This document shows, in pieces, positions 46,081 to 56,640 of a DNA stretch of 64,000 bases. Origin of the DNA: Acridotheres tristis. Its lineage: Eukaryota; Chordata; Aves; Passeriformes; Sturnidae. The stretch spans positions 25,853,529 through 25,917,528 of the forward strand of contig CM072894.1 of the NCBI GenBank assembly GCA_037013685.1. Reading direction: 5' to 3'. Within the stretch, counting starts at the first letter, position 1; each line of letters starts with the position of its first letter. A program made the translations under genes and the position numbers. The notes below the pieces were generated by a model, which was given only the letters and a program-made list of their open reading frames with translations, ran no database searches and was not told where the DNA came from.

Positions 46081-48034
46081 GCTGAAGATGCCACTCTTTC
46101 CTGTGACACTCTGCTGCTGTATGATTTCTAGGCAGGGGAAACCAGAAAGCTATTGCTTATGTAGGACATGTGCTTTTATTTTTTTCTCACTTGGGGTAGA
46201 GGAAAATATTAATATAAGAAATAATAAGGCACAAAACATAGCTTCCTTTACTGGTGGCACCAGATTTCAAAATCACATCAAGAAAGTAAGGTTTTTTAAA
46301 GCCAAATTTTGCCCTTAGAGTAAGCAACTTCAAAGGAGGTGCTGCTAACTTTTAGCTGCATTTTTCCAGGGTGACCTCCTGAGTTTTCTTGCATTTTTTG
46401 TCGGAGTTTTATGATAAAGTGAGAGTTTCCAGGCATCTATTTGGTTATATAAACTACATTAGCCTTAATTTTTAGAAAGTGCAATAAATCCCATAAATAG
46501 TCGTAAGTAATTTTATTTACAACTTTCTGAAATCATCTACTTATATAGGTTATAGTTAGTGTTTCTGTAAGAGTGCTTTGTTTTATTCTTTTCAATACTC
46601 TTCACATCCATTTATTCTCCTATACTGGCATATTGAATTTTACATGACAGGAAATGTTGATCTGAAGGTGATCTTAAGCATGACACAGAGGTCAAGATGA
46701 ATAAAAGACATCATCTGGAAAGGAGGTGACACAACGGCAGTCAGGAAATTAGCTTTTTCTTTTTCCTGAGTTTTCATCTGTTCAACACTGATTGTTACTA
46801 GAGCAGAAATAGGAATACAACCTCACCTTAGGTAAATTTCTAAGGTTAGTACATGAAGGTTGAGATGTGATGGTGCTGGAGAACTGGCAATGAATTACCA
46901 TAAATCATGGTCTTTTTATAGTCCTGTAAGTAGAGGAATGGGGTTTAGCATATTTCATCCTTTAAATCTTCCTTTGCAGGTATTTCTGATACCTCTGTCA
47001 ACTGTGCCTCGGGTTGCTGTGCTGTCACTGCATATTTTTTGGTGCAATGAAGCATTTTAGCCTCTCTGAAAGAGCCTTGTACAATAATTTCAGAGGTCTG
47101 TGTATTTTGAAAACATTACTAGCCAAGTGAAGTGTTCACTGAAGAATCCAAGTGTAGTGTAATAAATGTATATGCAGTCTGACAACAACTTGTCAAAACA
47201 TCCAAAATTCCAAAGACCTTGTTTTGCTCTCACCTCTGGGAGAATCTCAGTGCAGTGAAAAGAGCATGTTCATTTTGTTGAGGTTTATTTTTCTGTTATT
47301 ACTTCCCCTCTGTCATTCAGTTTTATGGAGACTACAGAAAGTCTCAGACATGAGACAAACTTTTTTTTCCCATGGTTCTGAAGAATAACCTAATGCAAAG
47401 CTGTTTGATAATATAAAAATATATTCAATCTTCCATCCTATTTCATAGTTGTTTAATCTGTCTTGCAAGGCCAGCAGAACATTACAGATGAGCTGTTCAG
47501 TGAAGCTTCTATTTACCCATAGGCTTCAGCAGCATAAGAGCAGGGTAAGTTGCTTTTCTGTGAATGCATCTTGTATATGAGTTCAGGAATGGCAAAAGTG
47601 ACTGGATCTTCTTGTCCACCACAAGTCTGAGTCTGTCCTTTCTGCATTCCAGGCAGGGAGGTCCCAATCTGTATAAGCCCCATGGCAGTGATGCTCACTC
47701 CCTGGCAAGGTCTCTAATACACCCCAGCCCTTAGGAGGGGATCAATATTGGGTTCAGGTGCTTGATGTGCCCCCTTTGTGTCCCCTGGGTATTCCCCGTA
47801 ACCCTGCTGTAAAACAGCTGGCACTGCTGATGATTGGGAGGGCTTCCCTTCTCCCATTTGTCTTGTTTCTTTAAATGTGTTTTAAATTAGGGCAGAGAGC
47901 ATTTGAAATCTGTGATTCTCCACTTGTACACTGGATTTCTTCTGCCCAATTGAGCTGTTCAGCTTCTCATCTCCCACAGACGAATTCATGTCCTTTCCTA
48001 ATGGCATATTAAACCCTTTTGAGCAGCACCATAT
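46081..48034. other. Unannotated non-coding stretch
   Basis: No gene or repeat recognised. Confidence 0.5.
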
Positions 48035-48085
48035 CATGGAATCATAGAATTATTAAGGTTGGAAAAGACCTCTAAGATATCATGG
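48035..48085 (-). mobile_element. Avian CR1 LINE, 3' terminal fragment
   Basis: 'tcatggaatcatagaatt' followed by 'aaggttggaaaagacctcta' is the reverse complement of the typical avian CR1 3' terminus with its TTCTATGA-type end repeat. Truncated after about 50 bases. Confidence 0.85.
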
Positions 48086-49020
48086 TATCAGTAAGATCTT
48101 GTAGGATCCAAACTATGATAAAACTTCGAAGAATTGTAGTTAATGCCCTCATGGGACAGATAATGAGATTTGCTTGATTAACGCACTTTGTGAGAATAGC
48201 AGATAAAATTTTTGTAATCATCTGTTTAAACTGCCTTACAGATTTTTATAGAGCATTCAGTACACTCTCATCCATCGTCAGTTTTCTTCATTGCTGTCCT
48301 TTAGGAATAGAAGATACATATCAACAAAGTATATTAAATGAGTTTGTGGACCTTGCTTTAGGAGTTTATGTAACCTGGTTACAGTTTTCCTGTAAACAAA
48401 TCCTTTGAAATATTACCTTATAGTAATTCTATAATAGGACAACAAATGACATATATCAGGGCCTGACCTATAATTATTTACACTTCAGGTGCTTAACAAA
48501 TGAGATACAGAGCATCTCCCTGACAAATGTTTACCCTCTTCTTTTCCTTGGGATGATGACAAAGGTTTTCTATCTCTGGCTGATGACAGATGAAGAATTT
48601 GGAAAGTCCCTATCTCCCATCTGGGAAAAGCAATTGCAAGCTCAGTTAGCTTCTTTTCATTTCTAGGAACAAGTGAATCAAGGCAGGGATTTGGAGGATT
48701 CCTGCTTAATCCTTTTCTCAGGGATTCTTTTCTCCTTTTCCATTGGTTTTGACCCAAGAGGGCTGACCTGTACATTTTACCTTGTGTCTAGCCTAAGAAT
48801 CAGAAACACCATCTCTGCTTCCCTGCTACCCTACATTTCTGCAGTGACAAACTAGGAGGGAGGGAAGGAAGGGGGAGATGAAAAATGCTCTTCTAGCCCT
48901 TGGTGATGCTCAGGTCATGTCCTGAAGACTGATGATCCTTTGCAATCATTATCCTGATTGCTGTGGTTTATCTGCAGGGGGCTTCTTTTCTTTCCTCTCA
49001 CCTCAAACTGTGTGACAATT
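48086..49020. other. Unannotated non-coding stretch
   Basis: No gene or repeat recognised. Confidence 0.5.
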
Positions 49021-49064
49021 GAGGAAAAAAAAAAGGAAAGAAATGAAAGAAAGAGAAAGGAAGA
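49021..49064 (+). repeat. Polypurine (A/G) tract
   Basis: Purine-only apart from one T at 49,044, including an A10 run. Simple GA-rich sequence. Confidence 0.7.
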
Positions 49065-49673
49065 TAACACACCCCACCAGAAAGCATCTCCAAGATTAGA
49101 TGCTTGCCTGTGCGATGCAGGCTGAAATGCTTATCCATGCTTTTGTGATTAGCAGGCTGGATTATTACGTAACCCTGCATCACCAGGTCTCCCCGCTTCA
49201 ACTCTCGCTCAGCCCTCTTTGCTTCAACTTCCCACTGCAATGGAAAGGCTGTGGAGAAATCTCGACTATAATATCCTTATGTTGACTTAAGCAAGGCTTT
49301 ACGTGGCCTTGGTTCATCTTACAGCCTTGATCTGACTTCATCCTGCTCTCTAGGGATGTCAGTGTGTTCTGCTAAAGCTGCCATGGATTAGATCACACGG
49401 CTTGTGAATGAGCATTTCCTTGTTGGAGACTCAGATGGAAAGCTCCCTGTAGGAAGCAGTGAGGTTTTTCTACAGCTTAAATCAATGGTAAAGCTCTCAC
49501 CGATTCCAAAGGAAGTAGGATAGTACTCAATAAATTGATTTTTCCATATATATTAATCAAATTCTACAATTCACAAGGTGCCTTACTTGTCTAATTTTTT
49601 TGGGTTAAATTTAAAACACATTTGAAGTGTGAGTGCAGTCTCAGAATGACAACTATAACAATCAAGTTCAGAA
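49065..49673. other. Unannotated non-coding stretch
   Basis: No gene or repeat recognised. Confidence 0.5.
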
Positions 49674-49731
49674 TCCACTGAAACCAAAGGGAATTTTTCA
49701 TTTACTTCAGTGGGATTTGAATCAGGCTCTG
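49674..49731. repeat. Ancient palindromic (MITE-like) repeat relic
   Basis: 'ccactgaaaccaaaggga' then 'acttcagtgggatttgaatc' and 'aggctct' match the dispersed sauropsid palindrome (ccactgaagtcaatgg...ttgacttcagtgggatttgaatcaggccct). The ccactgaa / ttcagtgg arms remain exact inverted repeats. Confidence 0.7.
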
Positions 49732-50620
49732 TAATTATATTTTGACTGTCTTCTTCCTTAACCTTTTGCATACTGTTGCGTACTAGAATCAAGGCATTTT
49801 TTGCCTTCTTCCCTATAGTGGTTTTCATTGCTGTACATTCTTCGAGTGATCTATCTCACCTTAACATACTTTGTGTTTTAATCACCCAGCAGCAACCCAC
49901 ACCCTGCTCAGATACACAAATGCCCTCATCACCTTCCCCATGTCCCATCAATGCAAAAACATCGATATGCCCAAACTGTCTTTATGTGACACATGTATAC
50001 AGCCTGTCCTGCACAGCATACCAGAGAGAGAGCAGACCCAACTAATTGCCAGAGGGGACTGATAAATAAGGATGTGTTCCTACTTCCACTATCAGGTGTC
50101 ACTACCAATGGATTGGGAATGGATCAGGTGGCTAAAGGGTCCCCCTTTTGGAAGAAATGTTTTTCAGCTAAATTTGCTCTTTGTGTTGTCAGATCCAAAC
50201 CAGGGAGAAACCAGCCAACAGCCTCAGTCAAAGGTATAACAAGCATAGGATAGGAAATTTAGACAGCAGTTTTACAGAAAAATGTTGTACTTGTGGAAAA
50301 ATGGAATATGAGTCAATAATATGGTACTAAAGAAGCCCTTCTTGGTCCAAGAAGAAAAAAGACCAATGTCTGAGCAGGAATGAATCTGACCTCTGTACTG
50401 GGCAGAGCCCATGCTAATAATAAAGTAGAAATACAGATAAATATGATTTATTGTGAAAACACAAGATGGTATTTATAGAGGGATTTTATCTCGCAGATTT
50501 GTTGAAGGCTTGTGTAAAGGAATTAAATACAGACAAATGAAAACCTCTGCAGTGGAGCTAATAAGGGTATATTTCTAATTTCCAGAAAGTTTCTCTAAAC
50601 AATTTCTGCTTGATGGCTTT
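49732..50620. other. Unannotated non-coding stretch
   Basis: Frames of 60-90 codons around 49,776-50,253 overlap in all three + frames and carry no domain. No repeat recognised. Confidence 0.5.
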
Positions 50621-50980
50621 TCATAGAATCATATAATTGTGTAGGTTGGAAAAGACCTTTAAGACTGAGTCCAGTTATTCACCCAGCACTGCCAAGTCCA
50701 CTTCTAAACCATGTCCTTTGGTGCCACATCCAAAGTCTGCCCTCCAGAAGTCCAAGCTTGCAATTTCTGCTGTCCCAACTCTTTACTTCTCCAAGAATCA
50801 AAAACTGTATAATTTTGTGACTGCTGTGCCCAAGACAGCCTCCAGTCATCACATCTCTCACCAGTCCTTCTCTGTTCACTAATGAGAGGCCCAGCAGGAC
50901 ACCTCCCCTGGGTCCCAACCAAGAACCTCCTAGGCTGTTTTCCTTCTACTGGGTTGTATTTGCAGAAGACACCTGGTAAG
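50621..50980 (-). mobile_element. CR1 LINE with internal deletion: endonuclease segment fused to 3' terminus
   Basis: Read on the minus strand, 50,980 to about 50,735 encodes pieces of the C-terminal half of CR1 ORF2 endonuclease: 'CKYNPVEGKQPRRFL' in one frame, then 'LVNREGLVRDVMTGGCLGHS' and 'HKIIQFLILGEV' in another, showing a frameshift near 50,925. It then passes directly into the CR1 3' end (50,731-50,621; 'gtgccacatc', 'cactgccaagtccact', 'tcatagaatc'). The whole reverse-transcriptase domain, about 2 kb in a full element, is missing. Either the copy lost it by deletion or it retroposed as an internally deleted RNA. Dead element. Confidence 0.85.
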
Positions 50981-51114
50981 AAAGAAACAGCTGTCATAAA
51001 ACAAGAGGGACAATCCTTTTAGGGGTTAATAACTAGCTAAAAGATGGGAGAAAAATAAGTGGGAATAAACGGTCAGCTTGCTTGGTAAAGGAAACTTAGT
51101 AGTATCCAGCTGGT
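50981..51114. other. Spacer between two opposed CR1 relics
   Basis: No feature recognised. Confidence 0.5.
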
Positions 51115-51600
51115 AGCTGTGCTGTTCAACATATTCATAAATGAACTTAGATACTAAATTGAATAATGAGAGCATTTGGTGATAGAAAATTATTCTGGAA
51201 ATCAAACTTAAGCATAAAGAGTTGCAGAAGAATCTCATAGAAGTGAGTGACAGCATGCTAGAGTGGCAGATGAAATTTACTGTCAATAGAAGAAAAGGAA
51301 AATGTAGATGGGGAAACAAGTATAATGCACACAGGAATAAAATTACAACAGATATGGCAAATTACATGTACAGAGTAAAGCCACATTTTGGATTTGGAGT
51401 GCCTTTAGTTAAAGAAATTGTCTCTGGTTCAGAGACTTTAGGAATAATGGTATATGGAGAAGTCTCAATGTGCTGGCTCTTGTTTTAATAGCAAAAAAGT
51501 TTACTTCAATCAGCATACAGCACAAGCATACAAAAGACACTTTTAGCTGTATTTTGAGTTAATGCAGCTTCAGCCACATGCAGTATTCAGGTTGAGGCAA
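51115..51600 (+). mobile_element. CR1/L3-type LINE reverse-transcriptase relic
   Basis: 'gctgttcaacatattcataa' and 'atgaactta' encode the VLFNIFIN(E/D)L motif just before the YADD-type active site. Further on, 'gagtggcagatgaaattta' gives EWQMKF, and 'ctttaggaataatggtatat' gives the (D)LGI(M)V segment, in the correct order for CR1/L3 ORF2. Frameshifts and stops are frequent and the catalytic segment is eroded. Orientation is opposite to the neighbouring CR1 (50,621-50,980), so it is a separate and older insertion. Confidence 0.75.
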
Positions 51601-53199
51601 TACCTTTGAACAAAGAAGTGGTTTCACTGGACTGAGTCCCAGGGAGAAAAACAGAAAAGCATGATTTCTAGATAAAATGCTGATCTAATGAAGACAAGAA
51701 CATATTATCGTGGTATCAAGAATTCTTCTAGAGTGGTGGGGATTTTTTTTTAAATTTTATTATTATTAGGACAATGAGGGAATTGGTATCCACCTAAACA
51801 ACAGATCCTGGGCCTTTGGCTCCTCTGCAGTTTGCTAGACAGCAGCTTGTGTGGATGTACCTAGCAAAAACTTTTCTCCTTCGACACTCAAGTAGCTCCT
51901 GCAGCTTTGATGTAATGTCTCCCAGCTCCAGAGATAAAGCATTACCTGCTGTATATTTTGGCCCTTGAATTAGCCTTTTGTCTGGTAAAGCCTTCAGATC
52001 CAACTCCCACCATGACAGAGATGTGTTATGTCTTCACTTTTTTCAGTAAAATTTAGGAGTCAATTTAGAGTTCATGAATTCTTGCTCAGGAGTTATCAGA
52101 AGCAGTAGATGTGTGACGAGTCTTCTGGAGATCAGTATTGTAGTGTAACTAATTATTTTGAGTATTTTCTAAATTGATTCTTTTCATGTTCATCTCCTCA
52201 GTTTTTGTCATATTTGACATAGACTTGAACAAAATACTTTGTTGTCTGGTTCCAGATGGTGTCTGCAAAGAATTTTACCTCTGTGACGTGCACACTGATG
52301 GTGCCAAATACTGCCTCTTGTGCACTATGTTAACTGATGAAATTATAAAGTTAAAGAAATAATTAAAGAATAATACTATTATTAAAAGTAGTTCTTCACA
52401 TCCAGTTTGATAAAAATCCATTTATAACTAAAAAAGAGGCAGACCAGGTTGGTTCTTTGTATTTTCAACACAAAAGTTTGAGCTATTTAATCTCAAAGTT
52501 AAATTAGAAAGTACAGGAAGGAGCTATATTAATATACACATAAGCCTATGGGATAATTCAGTTTCTATTTGAAAATGTTTTTGGACTGAGACTAAAAATG
52601 AATCTAACCAAACCTCACATCTGAATTTTATGAGAAGGTGAAGAACATAAAGAGGGCAAGTCTGAACTGAAGAGCAATAGCATTTGTTCAGTTTTCCCCA
52701 GACATTGTAGTAAACATGATGCTGCTTTCTAAGCTCAGTGTGGTGCAAATGCAAAAGATGTGTTGTGTCACATTTTGATTTTAACTCAGTGAAATACTTT
52801 TCAGTTTTTATGAGTTTGCAAACACGCTGTTACTTAATAACACATCATGGCTTAATTTGACTGTTAAAGTGAAATTTCAAAATGCTAATAAAAGCATACT
52901 CTAATTTTCCCCTCCTTTTCCTGATGAGCATGGAACAAAATTGAGGTATCTTAAAGTCGTACAGGTTTATTGAGTTCACTGTTTTCCATTCTCTAAAAGA
53001 CTGTTTGACTTCTGTTGTTACCAAAAAATTTTAGAGGCTTAGTGGAACTGGTTGTGATTTATCTTGGGAGGGCAGCAGCAGCAATGTGAACTGACAGAGC
53101 TCTGCAAACCCAGAGAGCTAAGCCTGGTCCACTGTGGAGCATGAGCAGCCAGTCCATTGCTTAAACCTACAGAGCAGATATTGAATAAAATTATCTTTA
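51601..53199. other. Unannotated non-coding stretch
   Basis: A T-run near 51,745-51,754. No gene or repeat recognised. Confidence 0.5.
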
Positions 53200-53460
53200 T
53201 TAAATTATTGTGTTGTTCTAAGTGAAATATTTGTAGACAGTGTTATCTCGTAACAGCTTTCTGTAAATAAAATGAGGCAAAGTTAACTTTTTCCCCATGT
53301 GAAAAAATCTCCCAAATTCCCCAGGACTTGTTAGTTGCTGCAAAATGAGCAGCACTGCACAGATAAAATGCCCATCATCTAGAAATCCAAACTGTTTTAA
53401 TTCAGGATGTGATTTGCATATGGCAGAGAAACTTCTGCTGTGAATTCCTGCCGTGGAGAG
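53200..53460. promoter_or_regulatory. Candidate conserved non-coding element
   Basis: Contains a perfect POU octamer ATTTGCAT at 53,412-53,419 and retained CpGs (tctcgtaac, tgccgtgg). No repeat or coding signal. A nuclear-receptor-like aaggtcaca lies a little downstream (near 53,651). Conservation not tested. Confidence 0.25.
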
Positions 53461-55559
53461 AGGGATGAGGAGCTGCTGGCCATACCTCTAAGGGCAGGGT
53501 CTGGCCCAGTACCTTTATGAAAGGAATCTGACTTGTATGTTTCTTCTCTCTGCAGAGATCAAAGACAGTTTACTCAGCTAAACAGTGAGGGCTAGTGTAG
53601 ATTTATGGAACCAATTTAGAGAATTAATAAACCACACCATAAATCTTGTTAAGGTCACACTGTATGTGATTGTGCCTATATGCAGACATGGAAATTTGGT
53701 ATCCTTCCAAGTGAGAAGACTAGCTTTCTTGAGCTTAGTTACAGTAAGTAATTAAATTCATGCCCCTTAAATAATGGATCATTGAGGAGAGTGTTGTTGG
53801 TTGTTTGGTTTGGTTCTTTTTTAACAGAGATTTTTAAATTATGTGCCCAACCCTTCAAAGTACAGAACACTTTCAAGTGCCTCGGACTTAGGAGGGAGCT
53901 GCAAACGCTTTGCATCTTGCAGAATTAAGTGGGTCTGAATCAAAACACCTATGAACTTTGAAAAGACTTTGTCTGGATGCAAATGCTGAATCCTCAGTCC
54001 TGTTTTTAATATAAACCAATATTTACAGTTTTCATGGTCCTAAAATGTAGTGGCTAGCAAGTATGGTCTGTATAATAGATTGAAGGAACATGAATAAAAA
54101 GAATCATCTCATGAATAGAAAGGTTTAAAATAGATGGTATAAAAATAGCTTGTTACTTGGGAAATTTTCACATCCTTAAATCTTACAGAGAGCCTGAGAC
54201 TTGATCTTTAGGGGTTTGTTTTGTTTGTTTGTGTTAATTCCCCTTAGGTCAAACCCTGCCCTGATAAGTAATCCATTCTCTCTGCTGCATGGATATAAAT
54301 CTGCTTCTACACAGCTTTTGGCCATTAATTCCCTGTAATTGACCTTTGAGGTTTTCTATATATTCATAGTTTTGCCATGCAAAAAAAGACACAGTTTCCT
54401 CCTCAAATTTCAGTTAAGGTGGATTTTTTAATTTTTTTTTTTAATTTGGATGCATGAGAAAAGGTCAGGGAAATGACTGCAGGCCCAACCTTTCCTTATC
54501 CCTAGTAGCCTGTGAACCTTTTTAGCCACGAGGCAAGAGGAATGTTTCAAGTCTCAAACATGTGGGGTGTCTGCCAGCAGACCACCTGCTTTGTTTTTGT
54601 TGCTGTGTGTGTTTCCCCTTGTCCAGCTCCCACAGGAGCTGATGTGCTGTTTCACGTTGGTGGTGGGACACAGAGGTGTTTGGCATGAAGGTGGAGGTGC
54701 AGGGACATGCAGGAGGGGAGGAGGGACAGAGTGTGGAAAGCGGTTCTGATCTATGGATAAAATTAATCAGAAAATGGGAGTGGGCAAATCTGCTGCTCCA
54801 GAACAACCTCTCTGTATTCTTGGTCTATGTGTCAGCCTTGCTGGTGAGGTTACCATAGCTCTGGAAAGCCTGTGAAGTTGTTTTTTCATTAATCAGAAAG
54901 CAGCAAAGCTAAGAGACTGAAGGTATTGCATTAACAGTGGTACTGCATCTCATCCTAGTGACAGGGTTGGCCAAGTTCTTTTAAAATACATGTGTAAAAA
55001 AAAATGTAATCTCCTCTATAGCACCATCTCAATTTTTATATCCTGCTTGAGAGAACAGTCTCCCTCCAACAAGCCATTTCTAGCTCCGGCTCTTGGTTTG
55101 AAATGCTGCTTTGAAAATGACATGAAAGAGATATGATAGTGTGTAGGAAGAGGAGGAAATACAGTGGGAGGAGAGAGACAGCAGTGTAGCTGTATTGTCA
55201 TCTGTCTTGATTATTGTTCCAAAAAAACCCCCTGTGTGTAGTCACCTGCTTTGATGTCATTTAGTTTGAAGACCTAGAGGTCCTGGCCCTGCTGAGTGAG
55301 GGTGCAGGGGTAGTTTTTCAGATAATTTTTCTCCCCTCTTTTCTCAGCCGGGTTGTGTGTGGTGAATTCTGCTTGGCCAGTTGTGGTTGCAAGCTCAGAC
55401 TGTTAGCCACAAGAAAGGGTAAATATCTGAGAAGTCCCTAAAGCCATTCAGGTGGCTTTCAGGCTCTTGGAAGGATCCCTTCCCACAGAGTGGCATTGCC
55501 TGTGCAGCACAGCAGTGCCTGCTCCCAGAGCTAACCAATGTTTACAGAGTTAGGGGACT
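53461..55559. other. Unannotated non-coding stretch
   Basis: The 53,870-53,990 part has words reminiscent of dispersed sauropsid repeats ('tttgcatcttgcagaatta') but too weakly to assign. T-run near 54,431-54,441. No gene recognised. Confidence 0.45.
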
Positions 55560-55960
55560 AAGATGCTAAAGACATCTAAGACCTGTTGAGGGCATTTCAT
55601 CTGTCTGCCCAGTTGCATATTAATAGGGTGCACTGTAAACCAAGACTTGCAGCTGAAGGGCAGGCGGCTTAGCTCAATTCTTTCAAACTGCTGTGAATGT
55701 AATTACACCTAACAAATCAGCCTTTGAATGATGCCCACCAAAAACGAAGCACACACAGATTTATTGCCTGGTCTGTGTGTGAGAAAGGCAGAGAATGTGA
55801 TTTGAAAGAAGGAGAATAAAAAATTAAAGGATCCCATACAGCGCAGAATTCTCCCTAGATGTCTAAATTGGAAAAGAGCAGCAAGGTTTTGGTTTAATTT
55901 AAAAATACATCATCAGGTGTTCTGCCTCTCAGAATGCATCATATCAAATCAGTGGCTACT
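55560..55960. promoter_or_regulatory. Candidate conserved non-coding element
   Basis: TTGCATATTAAT (octamer-like) near 55,612, the perfect 10-bp palindrome TGTAATTACA (55,698-55,707; a paired-homeodomain type site), retained CpGs and no repeat or frame. Compositionally enhancer-like; conservation not tested. Confidence 0.35.
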
Positions 55961-56359
55961 GAAGAGGTACACAGCAGGGTGCAGAACCACACACTGCAGA
56001 AAATGGGAAACACACGGTGACAGCTCTGTTACTGTCAGTCATCCAGGCTGGTCCCGTACGGCAGAGCAGCTCTGACTGCCTACCTTGAAGTGCAGCACTA
56101 AACATATGCGCTTGCCTGCTTCTGACAAGGGAATAGCAGTTGTATCACTGACTCCCAAGGATCTGGAGTGATTTATTTTTCCTAAGCATTCCTGATAGGA
56201 TATTATTATATGTTGGCTTATTACCAGCAGCTGGGGTGACATCCAGTATTTTAGCATTATATTCAAAATGCACACACGTATCAGAAAAAGGACTCTAGCT
56301 GGAAAAAAAAAATCCTAAGGAAAAAAAAACAAGTGACATGAAAACCTTACACTTTCTGA
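55961..56359. other. Unannotated non-coding stretch
   Basis: Two A-runs near 56,303-56,328. No gene or repeat recognised. Confidence 0.5.
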
Positions 56360-56640
56360 ATGCTATGCACATACTCATCAACCAGGGATAATTAGGCCTG
56401 TTGAAGCCAGTGAATACTGAAAACGTACAGAGGGTTTATTTGTTGCACTGAAGGGGTGCAATAACAGGTTTCGTTTCTTTCGCTGTTTGCCTGTCAATCA
56501 TACTTTTAATTACCTAATTGTTAGATCTGTTAACAGCCAAGACTGGTTGACAACTTTAGGGTAAAGGGCCTAATAATTTTACTGTCAACAGTACTCCAGT
56601 TTTTTCAGTGCAAGGAAAGAAAACAAATGCAGCCTTCAAC
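56360..56640. promoter_or_regulatory. Candidate conserved non-coding element with PBX/MEIS site
   Basis: CTGTCAATCA at 56,491-56,500 is the exact reverse complement of the PBX-MEIS composite TGATTGACAG. It is followed within 20 bases by TAATTA (56,507-56,512) and CTAATTG, and preceded by another TAATTA at 56,389-56,394. CpGs are retained (aacgtac, ttcgtttctttcgc). No repeat or frame. This is one of the two best regulatory candidates by motif content. Confidence 0.45.

Noticed and set aside
51222..51488. 88-codon + frame considered as a gene
   Set aside because: It is an out-of-repair piece of CR1/L3 reverse transcriptase, and its motifs continue in other frames on both sides.
53870..53990. 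Possible additional sauropsid dispersed repeat
   Set aside because: Only one short phrase is reminiscent. Not enough to assign orientation or family.
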